NCBI GenBank assembly: GCA_937924895.1
Contig: CALEYP010000022.1
Span: forward strand, 1 to 33,869
Length of the DNA stretch: 33,869 bases
Direction: 5' to 3'
Source: an uncultured Alphaproteobacteria bacterium
GTDB lineage: Bacteria > Pseudomonadota > Alphaproteobacteria > Puniceispirillales > Puniceispirillaceae
Each line of letters starts with the position of its first letter. The first letter of the stretch is position 1. Shown piece by piece: positions 23,765-32,486 of the stretch. Position numbers and translations under genes: made by a program. The notes under the pieces were generated by a model. The model was not told the DNA's origin and did not search any database. It was given only the letters and a program-made list of their open reading frames with translations.

Positions 23765-23774
23765 TGTTATAACA
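23765..23774. promoter_or_regulatory. Palindromic extended -10 element in the ispDF/dusB gap
   Basis: TGTTATAACA is a perfect 10-bp palindrome that reads as an extended -10 (TGTTATAAC) on both strands. On the minus strand it lies about 38 nt before the ispDF start. No good -35 is seen on either side. A plus-strand transcript would have a leader of about 140 nt before dusB. Confidence 0.35.
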
Positions 23775-23920
23775 TGTCAGCGAAGGATCGCCAGTGCTTC
23801 CTGCTATTCTGTGATATAGCACGGCCATCAACGCAAGTGATTTCTGTCTATTTTTTGTGCAAAAATTTTGTGTCTATGCTAAACTGCTATCAAATTATGC
23901 AAGAATTGATTTTGTAACTT

Positions 23921-24931
23921 ATGACAGCTTGTACCCAACCATATCAGCCTATTCAAATTGGCGACATCACTTTGCCGCATAATGTTATTTTGGCGCCTAT
24001 GTCTGGTGTTACCGATAAGCCATTTCGGCAGATTGTTCGTCAATGGGGAGGGGGGCTTGTTGTCTCTGAGATGATTGCATCACACGCATTTTTGCAAGAT
24101 GTGTGGATCGAGATGCAAAAATTGAAGGGACTTGAGCAAGATGAAGCGCCTTTATCTATCCAAATTGCTGGCTGGGATCCCCAGATGATGGCAGAGGCAG
24201 CGCGTCTCGCTGAGATGCGTGGGGCGCAATTTGTGGACATCAATATGGGATGCCCGGCCAAAAAAGTCACAAATCGGTTATCTGGTTCTGCGTTGATGCA
24301 GGATGAGGAGGCGGTCCAGCAGATTGTATCGGCTGTTGTCAAAGCAGTATCTATCCCTGTGACTTTGAAAACGCGCCTTGGCTGGGATGATGACCATAAG
24401 AATGCACCGACCATTGCCAAAATTGCGGAGAATGAAGGGGTGCAGATGCTCGCCATTCATGGTCGCACACGAACGCAAATGTATAAAGGGTGTGCTGATT
24501 GGGAGCTGATCGCCCAAACCGTTGATGCTGTCTCTATTCCTGTTTGTGCGAATGGCGATATCATCGATGTGACAACTGCTCAGACTGCCTTACGGCAGTC
24601 AAATGCCCAAGGTCTGCTGGTTGGCAGGGGCGCCATGGGTCAGCCTTGGTTGCTTGGTCAGATTGCAGATATGATGGCAGGTGAGCCTATTAGAGAGGCG
24701 CCGTCACTTATCACACGATTGTCGATCATTGAGGAGCATATAACGCTCTATTTACAGCTCTATCCAGAGGCACGCTTGCGTCATTTGCGAAAGCATTTAT
24801 CGGCCTATTGTGACTATATGCCCTCATCTGAGGCGCTTCGTGCATCATTGATGGCAGCTGATAGCAAGGTGACATGTCTTGAAGCCCTTGCCCGTTATCG
24901 CGCGCATCTATCAGAAGAAGAGGCAGCGTAA
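23921..24931 (+). CDS. dusB: tRNA-dihydrouridine synthase DusB
   Basis: This flavoenzyme reduces specific uridines in the tRNA D loop. The 336-aa protein has VILAPMSGVTDKPFR, the signature NMGCPAKKVTNRLSGSALM with the catalytic Cys111, VTLKTRLGWDDDH, AIHGRTRTQMYKG and GLLVGRGAMGQPWLL. All are characteristic of DusB. In alphaproteobacteria it is the nifR3-like gene that precedes ntrBC, as here. Its TAA is followed at once by the ntrB ATG, so the operon starts here. No clear ribosome site precedes ATG 23921. Confidence 0.95.
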   Translation: MTACTQPYQPIQIGDITLPHNVILAPMSGVTDKPFRQIVRQWGGGLVVSEMIASHAFLQDVWIEMQKLKGLEQDEAPLSIQIAGWDPQMMAEAARLAEMRGAQFVDINMGCPAKKVTNRLSGSALMQDEEAVQQIVSAVVKAVSIPVTLKTRLGWDDDHKNAPTIAKIAENEGVQMLAIHGRTRTQMYKGCADWELIAQTVDAVSIPVCANGDIIDVTTAQTALRQSNAQGLLVGRGAMGQPWLLGQIADMMAGEPIREAPSLITRLSIIEEHITLYLQLYPEARLRHLRKHLSAYCDYMPSSEALRASLMAADSKVTCLEALARYRAHLSEEEAA

Positions 24932-26023
24932 ATGACAATATTAAATGCGGTAATGCCTGATTGGGATACAGCGCTTATAGACCATTTGCCCTATCCTGTG
25001 TTCGCGCTAAGACCAGACTTATCATTTCAGCAGTTAAATTATGCCACAGAGACTTTTTTTGAACGCAGCAGGTCCCTGCTGCTCAAAGATAATTTGTCAG
25101 ATTATTTTCTAGAAGATAGTCCGCTATTTGCGCTTTTACGACGTCTTTCATCAGGCGTAAGTTCTCTTGCTGGGCAAGACGTCACCCTTGTGAGTCCAAA
25201 ATTGGGTAGGAAAAATGTGACGATACAGTTATCTCTGCTGCCCCACGATGCAGGATATCTCATCTCCCTGCAGCCGCGTGACTTATTTGACCAATTGCGT
25301 GGCCAAGCTCATTTCAAAGGTGCCGCGCAATCTGCGTCTAAACTAACCAGCCTATTGGCGCATGAGATTAAAAACCCTTTGGCAGGTATTAAAGGAGCCG
25401 CGCAGCTCATTGAATTAGAAGCTGATACTCAAACAGGTGAGCTCGCCGCCCTCATCGTCGAAGAAGCCGATAGAATAACACATCTTTTAAACCGGATTGA
25501 AGTGACCTCGGGACATCGGCAGCTTACCTTGCAACCAGTTAATATTCATGAAATTCTGGCCCATGCGGTGCAGGTCACGGCAGCCTCTTTTGGCAGGCAT
25601 ATGGTGATTGACCAGGAATTTGATCCCTCTCTGCCAGAGATCGCTGCTGATAAGGAGTTACTAACTCAAGCCTTTGTGAATTTGTTGAAAAATGCCTGTG
25701 AAGCCAGTGGGGAGACAGGCTATTTAAAGTTAGTGACCTCCTATGTTCGCCATACTGCTATGCCACGCACGTCGTTAGGCCGTGAAAAGGCTGTGCCGAT
25801 TAAAATTGATATTATTGACCATGGTGCTGGCATTGCACCTGATTTGCTTGATGTTATCTTCGAGCCTTTTATCTCGGACAAGGCTGATGGCTCCGGCTTA
25901 GGGCTAGCCCTTGTGGCCTCAGTCATTGCCGATCATGAAGGCATGATTTCAGTGCAGTCTCAGTCAGGGTTCACACAGTTTGAAATTCATTTACCCGTAG
26001 CACAGGAGCGGCCAAACACATGA
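24932..26023 (+). CDS. ntrB: Nitrogen-regulation sensor histidine kinase NtrB
   Basis: NtrB phosphorylates or dephosphorylates NtrC in response to nitrogen status through PII. The 363-aa cytoplasmic protein has an N-terminal PAS-like sensor region (about 12-120, no membrane segment). The dimerisation/phospho-acceptor motif LLAHEIKNPLAGIKG carries His144. The ATP-binding domain has FVNLLKNACEA (N box), IIDHGAGIAP (G1), FEPFISDK (F box) and GSGLGLALV (G2). AAGAGG lies 8 nt before the ATG, inside the end of dusB. It overlaps ntrC by ATGA. The kinase looks fully intact, in contrast with its partner. Confidence 0.94.
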   Translation: MTILNAVMPDWDTALIDHLPYPVFALRPDLSFQQLNYATETFFERSRSLLLKDNLSDYFLEDSPLFALLRRLSSGVSSLAGQDVTLVSPKLGRKNVTIQLSLLPHDAGYLISLQPRDLFDQLRGQAHFKGAAQSASKLTSLLAHEIKNPLAGIKGAAQLIELEADTQTGELAALIVEEADRITHLLNRIEVTSGHRQLTLQPVNIHEILAHAVQVTAASFGRHMVIDQEFDPSLPEIAADKELLTQAFVNLLKNACEASGETGYLKLVTSYVRHTAMPRTSLGREKAVPIKIDIIDHGAGIAPDLLDVIFEPFISDKADGSGLGLALVASVIADHEGMISVQSQSGFTQFEIHLPVAQERPNT

Positions 26024-27462
26024 CCAACCTTATGGCTGCCTCAAAACAAACCGCTCAATTACCCCTTATCATTGTGGCAGATGATGATAAATCAGTGCGG
26101 CTTGTGATTGCGCAAGCACTGACACGCCAAGGCTATCATGTGCAAACAACCGCAACAGCAGCAGGTATGTGGGACTTATCTTTGGCTAGCAGGGGCGCGT
26201 TGCTTATCACTGATGTGGGGTTTCCGGATGGTGATGCGCTGGATATGTTACCTCGTTTGCGCGCACGCAAACCTGATTTGAACGTGATTATCATGAGTGC
26301 ACGTGCCAATTTGCTCACTGCCATTCAATCACAACAAACAGGCGCCTTTGATTATTTGCCAAAACCATTTGAGCTTGGTCAGCTTTTATCAGTGACAAAA
26401 CAAGCATTGGCAGCCTCACCGCAAGCTAGCCCTGCAAAGGCGACAATCTCACTTACCAAAACGAGCTATCCGCCATTGCTAGGTCGCTCTCCTATTATGC
26501 AAGCTGTCTTTAAATTATTGGCGCGGCTGGCTGGCCAGACAATGCCTGTTCTCATTGAAGGGGAAACAGGCTCTGGTAAAGCCGATGTGGCTCGCGCCTT
26601 GCATGAATTAGCGACCGAAGGCGAGGCGGCATTACCACCGCAGCTTATTTCTTATAATTGCCAGCAATTTGAAGAGGCCAATCATGATGCCGCTTTATTT
26701 GGCGCTAGCGGTTTGTTTGAGCAAGCGGTGGGTGGCTCTTTATTTATCAACCATATTGATGAGCTGTCGCCTCTAGCGCAACAACATCTGATTGCGGCGC
26801 TGGAGCCGTCAGATACAGACATGAGGCCTGCGCCACAACGGTTAATATTGGGCACAGCGCAAAATTTACGTGATAAGGTCAGTCAAAATCAATTCCGCGA
26901 GGATTTATATTTTGCAATCTCTGCTGCGCCGCTTCGCCTCCCGCCTTTACGAGAGCGCAAAGATGATATCCCCACTTTGGCCACTCATTTCTGTGAGGCG
27001 GCAAATGCTACCTATAAAACACGAAAAAATGTATCTCATGCAGCCATAACCGCGCTACAAACGCATGATTGGCCTGGTAATCTGCGTGAATTGGATATGT
27101 TCATCCGCAAGCTGGTTATGCTCGCATCATCAGATGTGATTGACGCGCAAGATGTTAGTGCAGAATTGGAAGCCGCAGTGCGCACTGAGACGGCACCTAT
27201 CCGTCATCAATCACTATCAGAAATGGCAGAGCTTCATATTGCTCATTATTTTGAAGCCCTTGGCGGCGATTTACCACATGCTGGCCTTTATGACAGGATC
27301 ATAGAAGAAGTGGAGCGCCCCCTTATCATTCAGACGCTTCATGCTACAAAAGGTAATCAAATCAAAGCAGCAGAGATTTTAGGTTTGAATCGAAATACAT
27401 TGCGAAAGAAAATAGAATGGCTGCATATTTCAAAAGATAGACGCCACTACCGGGACCAATAA
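26020..27462 (+). CDS. ntrC: NtrC-family response regulator with a degenerate AAA+ domain
   Basis: The 480-aa protein keeps the NtrC layout. The receiver (1-125) has Asp65 in LLITDVGF, Ser93 and Lys115. The AAA+ domain spans about 150-385, and the Fis-type helix-turn-helix is near the end (NQIKAAEILGLNRNTLRKK). Walker A is present (GETGSGKA, 181-188) and so is the arginine region FREDLYF...LPPLRERKDDIP. However ALFG228 runs directly into ASGLFEQA, deleting the GAFTGA loop that contacts sigma54. The Walker B Asp-Glu is replaced by Asn244-His245 (LFINHIDEL), and the sensor I Asn is lost (ILGTAQNL). Position and partner support the NtrC name. A sigma54-independent, probably non-ATPase regulator is inferred. 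Confidence 0.92.
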   Translation: MTNLMAASKQTAQLPLIIVADDDKSVRLVIAQALTRQGYHVQTTATAAGMWDLSLASRGALLITDVGFPDGDALDMLPRLRARKPDLNVIIMSARANLLTAIQSQQTGAFDYLPKPFELGQLLSVTKQALAASPQASPAKATISLTKTSYPPLLGRSPIMQAVFKLLARLAGQTMPVLIEGETGSGKADVARALHELATEGEAALPPQLISYNCQQFEEANHDAALFGASGLFEQAVGGSLFINHIDELSPLAQQHLIAALEPSDTDMRPAPQRLILGTAQNLRDKVSQNQFREDLYFAISAAPLRLPPLRERKDDIPTLATHFCEAANATYKTRKNVSHAAITALQTHDWPGNLRELDMFIRKLVMLASSDVIDAQDVSAELEAAVRTETAPIRHQSLSEMAELHIAHYFEALGGDLPHAGLYDRIIEEVERPLIIQTLHATKGNQIKAAEILGLNRNTLRKKIEWLHISKDRRHYRDQ

Positions 27463-29639
27463 TGTCAGTACCTGCACCTCAACCCACAAAATCAGACAGA
27501 ACAAGCTGGTTGCGCGAAGATAGGCTGGCTTATCTTGTTATTTTTTTGACTTTATTTGTCGGGGCAGGCGCCTATGGCATTTTCGCGCGAATTGATTATT
27601 TATCGGCCGATAGCCCTTATTCTGGTGCTATTTTCATCGCGAGCTTCTGCGCGCTGATCTTATTGTTGGTTTTTGTGGGACGCCAGATTTGGCGTATCTG
27701 GCGGGAGCGACGGCAAAGGATGGCGGGCTCGCAGCTGCATTGGCGGCTTGCCTTGCTGTTTGGAGGGATCACAACATTACCGGCCATTATTGTTGCCTTC
27801 TTTGCGATTACTGTGTTGGATTTTTCTTTGCAAGGCTGGTTTGCCAAACGAATTTCAACCGCGATTGAGCAATCTGTACTCGTGGCTGATGCCTATTATC
27901 AAGAGCATGCCAGCTCTGTGAGAGGGCAAATTCTGGGAATGGCGAATGACATTAATCGGGAATCTGCTGCACTATCTGGTAACCCTGCATTTCTTGAGGA
28001 ATATCTGAATAATCAAGCTGCTTTGCGTGGCTTATCTGAGGCCGTTATTGTTGATGGTACGGGTCAGATTTTGGCGAAATCACAATTTGCCTTTGCCCTG
28101 ACCTTTTCCAATTTGGATGAGAGCTGGATTGACCGTGCCCGTGAGGGCGAAGTGGTGATTTTTGACTCAGGGCAGGGGAGCAAAATCCGAGCTGCGATTA
28201 AGCTAAACTCCTATGTTGATGCTTTTCTCTTGGTTGGCCGCTTTGTAGATAGCACTGTTTTGAAAGCTGTAGACCAAACAAAAATTGCAGCCTCTGATTA
28301 TCAATCCCTATCATTCAGACAATTTAATCTCCAGGTAAGTTTTGCCGCGCTCTTCTTCGCTGTGACCTTGCTCCTGTTGTTGTCTGCGCTCTGGATTGGT
28401 CTCAATCTCGCAACAGCGATTGTGGCGCCTTTATCACAAGTTATTGGGGTGGTTGATGAGGTCCGTATGGGGAATTTATTGCCTCGTGTGGGTGATAATC
28501 AGGGGCTGGATGAGATTAGCCGCCTTGGCACCTCAATCGATGACATGCTGGATGAGCTATCACGCTCTCGCCAACAATTAGTGGCAGCGAATGAGCAGCT
28601 TGATCAGAGGCGAGAATTTACCGAAACCGTTCTTGGCGGCGTGAGCTCTGGTGTGATTGGCCTAGATATAAAAGGCGTGATCACATTGCCGAACCAAATG
28701 GCAGCACAGCTTTTAGGGCTGCGCATGTCTGCTATGCATGGGAAGAAGCTTGATAATCTCGTGCCAGAGTTCAAAGAACTTACCTCTCTGATTGGCAAAA
28801 AAGCACGCCAAAAAGCAGAAAGTCAGATTGAATTATATCGCGGTGGCAAACGCCTGACATTGCGAGCGCGTATCTCTGCGGAGTCGGTAGAGAACCGGAT
28901 TATTGGTTATGTGGTGACCTTTGATGATGTAACTGATTTGCTTGCCGCACAGCGAAAAGCGGCCTGGTCAGATGTCGCGCGCCGTATTGCCCATGAAATT
29001 AAAAACCCTCTTACCCCCATTGAATTAGCAGCAGATAGGCTGGCTAAGAAATTTAAACCAGAAACTGAAGATAAGAAGGATAAGTATCTAGAATATATAG
29101 ATATAATATCTCGTCAGGTTAGTGATATTGGTCGTATGGTTGATGAGTTTTCCGCTTTTGCGCGGATGCCAGCGCCTTTACTAAAACCAGCCTCTCTCAC
29201 AGAATTGGTCGAAAGGCAAATCGCGCTCTTTTCATCAAATGATCACAAAGTGGCGCTAGAATTTGACGCTGAGCCAGAGGCACAACTCCCTTTGTTGCTC
29301 GATACGGGTTTGATGCGGCAGGCGGTGACCAATTTGATTCAAAATGCCTTGAATGCTGTTGTTGAAAGCGGACAAGACCAACCCAAGATAAATCTATCTC
29401 TGCAAAAAGAAGGCGATCAGGTGGTTTTGACTATCACGGATAACGGGCCTGGTTTCCCAGATGGTGACTTTGCACAGCTATTTGAGCCTTATATGACCAC
29501 AAGAGATGAGGGGACTGGCCTAGGCTTGGCGATTGTACAAAAGATTATCACTGACCATCAGGGGAGCATTCATCTTAGCAATTCTGACAGTGGTGGTGCG
29601 GTTGTGACCATAAGCCTGCCAGTAGAAAAAGGGGCATAA
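27462..29639 (+). CDS. ntrY: Membrane sensor histidine kinase NtrY
   Basis: The 725-aa protein has four predicted membrane helices (about 22-42, 54-75, 95-120 and 288-315), with an extracytoplasmic sensor segment between the third and fourth. HAMP follows (ATAIVAPLSQVIGVVDEVR), then a PAS domain (about 385-490). The His box RRIAHEIKNPLTPIELAADR carries His511, and the ATPase domain has NLIQNALNAV, ITDNGPGFP and GTGLGLAIVQKI. NtrY kinases pair with NtrX and have been linked to nitrogen, redox and envelope control in alphaproteobacteria. Its start overlaps the ntrC stop by one base (TAATG), so both systems sit in one transcript. Confidence 0.95.
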   Translation: MSVPAPQPTKSDRTSWLREDRLAYLVIFLTLFVGAGAYGIFARIDYLSADSPYSGAIFIASFCALILLLVFVGRQIWRIWRERRQRMAGSQLHWRLALLFGGITTLPAIIVAFFAITVLDFSLQGWFAKRISTAIEQSVLVADAYYQEHASSVRGQILGMANDINRESAALSGNPAFLEEYLNNQAALRGLSEAVIVDGTGQILAKSQFAFALTFSNLDESWIDRAREGEVVIFDSGQGSKIRAAIKLNSYVDAFLLVGRFVDSTVLKAVDQTKIAASDYQSLSFRQFNLQVSFAALFFAVTLLLLLSALWIGLNLATAIVAPLSQVIGVVDEVRMGNLLPRVGDNQGLDEISRLGTSIDDMLDELSRSRQQLVAANEQLDQRREFTETVLGGVSSGVIGLDIKGVITLPNQMAAQLLGLRMSAMHGKKLDNLVPEFKELTSLIGKKARQKAESQIELYRGGKRLTLRARISAESVENRIIGYVVTFDDVTDLLAAQRKAAWSDVARRIAHEIKNPLTPIELAADRLAKKFKPETEDKKDKYLEYIDIISRQVSDIGRMVDEFSAFARMPAPLLKPASLTELVERQIALFSSNDHKVALEFDAEPEAQLPLLLDTGLMRQAVTNLIQNALNAVVESGQDQPKINLSLQKEGDQVVLTITDNGPGFPDGDFAQLFEPYMTTRDEGTGLGLAIVQKIITDHQGSIHLSNSDSGGAVVTISLPVEKGA

Positions 29640-29657
29640 GCCATGGTCGAGGATGTG

Positions 29658-31040
29658 ATGTCTGGCGATATTCTGATTGTTGATGATGAACGAGATATCC
29701 GTCAACTTATCAGCCTGACCCTTGAGGATGAAGGCTTTACCACAGCCGAGGCAGCGAATGCAGCGGAGGCTCGCGCTAGCCTTGTGACAAAGCCACCCTC
29801 TTGCTTAGTCCTTGATATTTGGATGAGAGATTCAGATATGGATGGGTTAGAGTTATTATCATGGTGTAAATCACTCTACCCCGATATGCCGGTCGTAATG
29901 ATTTCAGGTCATGGAACAATTGAAACAGCTGTGCATGCTTTGCGGATGGGGGCTTATGACTTTGTTGAAAAGCCCTTTAAAGCTGAACGTCTTTTACTCA
30001 CCGTAAACAGAGCGATACAAACAGCCAAATTATTGCGTGAAAATGCGGATTTACGCATGCGAGGTAATGAGCTCTCAAATCTTGAACTTGTCGGGCAATC
30101 AAGTGCGATTAAGCAGATAAAGCTTGCGATTGAGCGATTATCCAATGCGACAAGCCGTGTGTTAATCCAAGGTGGTGCCGGCAGTGGGAAAGAACTTGTT
30201 GCGCGGAAAATCCATGATAATTCTGAGCGAGCGAGCCATAAATTTGTAGTAGCAAATTGTGCGCGTCTTACAGCGGAAAAGGCTGATTTAGAGCTATTTG
30301 GTTCTGAATCTGTGCAAGATGGTCGCCGCGTTGTTGGCTTATTTGAACAAGCCCATCTTGGCACAATTTACTTCGATGAGATTTGTGATTTGCCGCTCAA
30401 CACACAGGCAAAATTAGTTCGGGCCGTGGCAGAACAGAAATTTAGACGGCTTGGCGGTGCGGCAGAGGTACAGGTTGATGTTCGTATCACGTCAGCCTCG
30501 TCACAAGATTTGGCAAAAGCCATGGCAGAGGGACGGCTGCGTGAGGATTTATATTATCGCTTGGCAGTCGTATCTTTGACGGTGCCATCCTTAGCAGATA
30601 GGCGTGAAGATATCCCGTTATTAGCTAAATATTTCATGCGGTTAAGTGCTGAAAAATTAGGGCGCCCCTCTTTGAAATTAGGGGATGATTTGCTGAATGC
30701 GTTGCGCGCCTATCATTGGCCAGGTTCAGTAAGGCAAATGCGAAATGTGATTGAATCAATGCTGATAACACAATCAGATGCTGGGCGAGAGGTTCTAAGC
30801 GCTGAGGATTTACCCGCAAATTTGATGGGAGAGGGGCAAATTGCATCACCGACTCATTCATCAGATATCTATGCGCTTCCTTTGCGCGAGGCGCGCGAAT
30901 TATTTGAAGCTGACTATTTGCGAGAGCAGTTAGCACGTTTTGATGGTAATATCTCAAAAATTGCAAAAACCATCGGAATGGAACGTTCGGCTTTGCATCG
31001 TAAGCTAAAAGCATTACATATTCAGGTAAAGGTGAGATAA
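29658..31040 (+). CDS. ntrX: Response regulator NtrX
   Basis: This is the partner of NtrY. The receiver has DDE near its start (ILIVDDERDIRQL), phospho-acceptor Asp53 in LVLDIWMRD and the Lys of FVEKPFK. The AAA+ domain has Walker A GGAGSGKE and Walker B IYFDEICDLP, but no GAFTGA: LFGSESVQDGRRVVGLFEQ replaces that segment. This is as I recall for NtrX generally. A Fis-type helix-turn-helix ends the protein (ISKIAKTIGMERSALHRKLK). ATG 29643 is also possible; ATG 29658 has GAGGA 4 nt upstream and gives the usual family start MSGDILIVDDE, a protein of 460 aa. trkA follows. Confidence 0.92.
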   Translation: MSGDILIVDDERDIRQLISLTLEDEGFTTAEAANAAEARASLVTKPPSCLVLDIWMRDSDMDGLELLSWCKSLYPDMPVVMISGHGTIETAVHALRMGAYDFVEKPFKAERLLLTVNRAIQTAKLLRENADLRMRGNELSNLELVGQSSAIKQIKLAIERLSNATSRVLIQGGAGSGKELVARKIHDNSERASHKFVVANCARLTAEKADLELFGSESVQDGRRVVGLFEQAHLGTIYFDEICDLPLNTQAKLVRAVAEQKFRRLGGAAEVQVDVRITSASSQDLAKAMAEGRLREDLYYRLAVVSLTVPSLADRREDIPLLAKYFMRLSAEKLGRPSLKLGDDLLNALRAYHWPGSVRQMRNVIESMLITQSDAGREVLSAEDLPANLMGEGQIASPTHSSDIYALPLREARELFEADYLREQLARFDGNISKIAKTIGMERSALHRKLKALHIQVKVR

Positions 31041-31081
31041 GGGCCATCAGATAGCAAGTATCAGGTGGTGAGAGGTCTTAA

Positions 31082-32461
31082 ATGAGAATTGTGATTTGTG
31101 GCGCCGGATTGGTGGGAAGTGCGATTGCATCCCACTTGGCAGCCGAACAAAATGACGTAACAGTCATCGATGCTGATGCCGATAAGATTCAGCGTGTCGT
31201 GGAACATGCGGATGTCAGAGGTGTGGTGGGCATGGCGTCTCATCCGAATATTCTGACCGAAGCTGGTTTGAATAACGCTGAATTGCTGATTGCCGTGACA
31301 GAATCTGATGAGGTGAATATGGTGGCCTGTCAGGTGGCACACACCATATTTGAGACACCAATGCGCATTGCACGGATACGCTCTTGGGCTTATCTAAACC
31401 CTGATTTCCGTGATTTATATGGCCCAGGTCACATGCCAATTGATCATATTATTTCACCAGAGCAAGAAGTGTCATCAACGGTTGAGCGGCAATTGCGCTT
31501 GCCAGGTGCGTTTGATGTAAAAGATATGGCAGAGGGACAGGTGCAACTGATTGGCGTGTTGGCCAAATCGAACTGTCCGATCCTCTCGACTCCCATCCGC
31601 CATCTGACTGGTTTGTTCCCAGAGTTAAGTCTCACGATTGTGGCGATTGTGAGAGGCTCGCAGGTGATAGTGCCGCGTGATGGCCGTGAAGAGCTGCAAG
31701 AAGGCGATAAGATTTACTTTGTCTGTGATAAAAACCATACCCAACGCGCGATGGCGGCATTTGGTCATACAGAATCTGAGGCACAGACCGCTGTTATCGC
31801 AGGGGGCGGTAATATTGGTATGTTGCTGGCTCGAAAGATGACCGCTGGCAAAAGTAACGCGGCGGCTACGATCATTGAGATTGATAAGCAGCAAGCGCGC
31901 ACTATTGCTGAACGTTTGACCGATATTACGGTCGTAAATGGCGATGCGTTGGATGGCGATATATTAGAAGAGGCCGGAGTGGGGTCTGCTGCAACCTTTG
32001 TGGCGATTTCAAATGATGATGAAGTGAATGTGCTATCAGCACTTTTGGCAAAGCGTCTAGGCGTGGCGCATACCGTCGCACTTGTGAATAACCCTGGATT
32101 TGTGCCCCTAATGTCGACATTAGGGATTGATGCGGTTGTCAATCCACCACAAATTACGGTGTCCTCTATTTTGGAACATGTCAGACGCGGCCGCATTCGT
32201 GATGTGCATTCGGTCCTAGAGGGGCATGGAGAGGTGCTAGAAGCAGAAGTCCTGCCTACTTCTTCGTTGGTGGGAACAGCTCTGCGAAATGCCCGTATTC
32301 CAAAAGGCCTTGCGATTGGCGCGATTATCCGCAAAGGCGAAGTGATTGCGCCGCGCGGTGAAACAGTGATTGATGCGAATGACTTGATTATTCTCTTCGC
32401 AAAGCAAGGACGTGCTGGTAAGGCTGAAACCTTATTATCTGGAAACGCAAATTATTTTTAA
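31082..32461 (+). CDS. trkA: Trk potassium-uptake regulatory protein TrkA
   Basis: TrkA is the cytosolic NAD-binding gating subunit of the Trk K+ transporter. The 459-aa protein is a tandem of two RCK units. The first Rossmann motif is VICGAGLVGSAIASHLA, with an acidic ribose-binding end (VIDADADK). A TrkA-C domain follows, then the second motif VIAGGGNIGMLLARKM and a second TrkA-C domain ending near LIILFAKQGRAGKAE. No TrkH or TrkG membrane subunit is in the window. trkA after ntrX is a known alphaproteobacterial arrangement. It is separated from ntrX by 41 nt without a terminator. Confidence 0.95.
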   Translation: MRIVICGAGLVGSAIASHLAAEQNDVTVIDADADKIQRVVEHADVRGVVGMASHPNILTEAGLNNAELLIAVTESDEVNMVACQVAHTIFETPMRIARIRSWAYLNPDFRDLYGPGHMPIDHIISPEQEVSSTVERQLRLPGAFDVKDMAEGQVQLIGVLAKSNCPILSTPIRHLTGLFPELSLTIVAIVRGSQVIVPRDGREELQEGDKIYFVCDKNHTQRAMAAFGHTESEAQTAVIAGGGNIGMLLARKMTAGKSNAAATIIEIDKQQARTIAERLTDITVVNGDALDGDILEEAGVGSAATFVAISNDDEVNVLSALLAKRLGVAHTVALVNNPGFVPLMSTLGIDAVVNPPQITVSSILEHVRRGRIRDVHSVLEGHGEVLEAEVLPTSSLVGTALRNARIPKGLAIGAIIRKGEVIAPRGETVIDANDLIILFAKQGRAGKAETLLSGNANYF

Positions 32462-32486
32462 ATCTGAGCAGTAAAGGTCTGTGTGA

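Noticed and set aside
26020..27462. ntrC as a pseudogene
   Set aside because: The frame is intact at full length, with conserved receiver and DNA-binding ends and coupled overlaps on both sides. The AAA+ changes look like specialised loss rather than decay.
31765..32334. 189-aa minus-strand frame opposite trkA
   Set aside because: It lies fully inside the well-supported second RCK unit of trkA and has no recognisable features.
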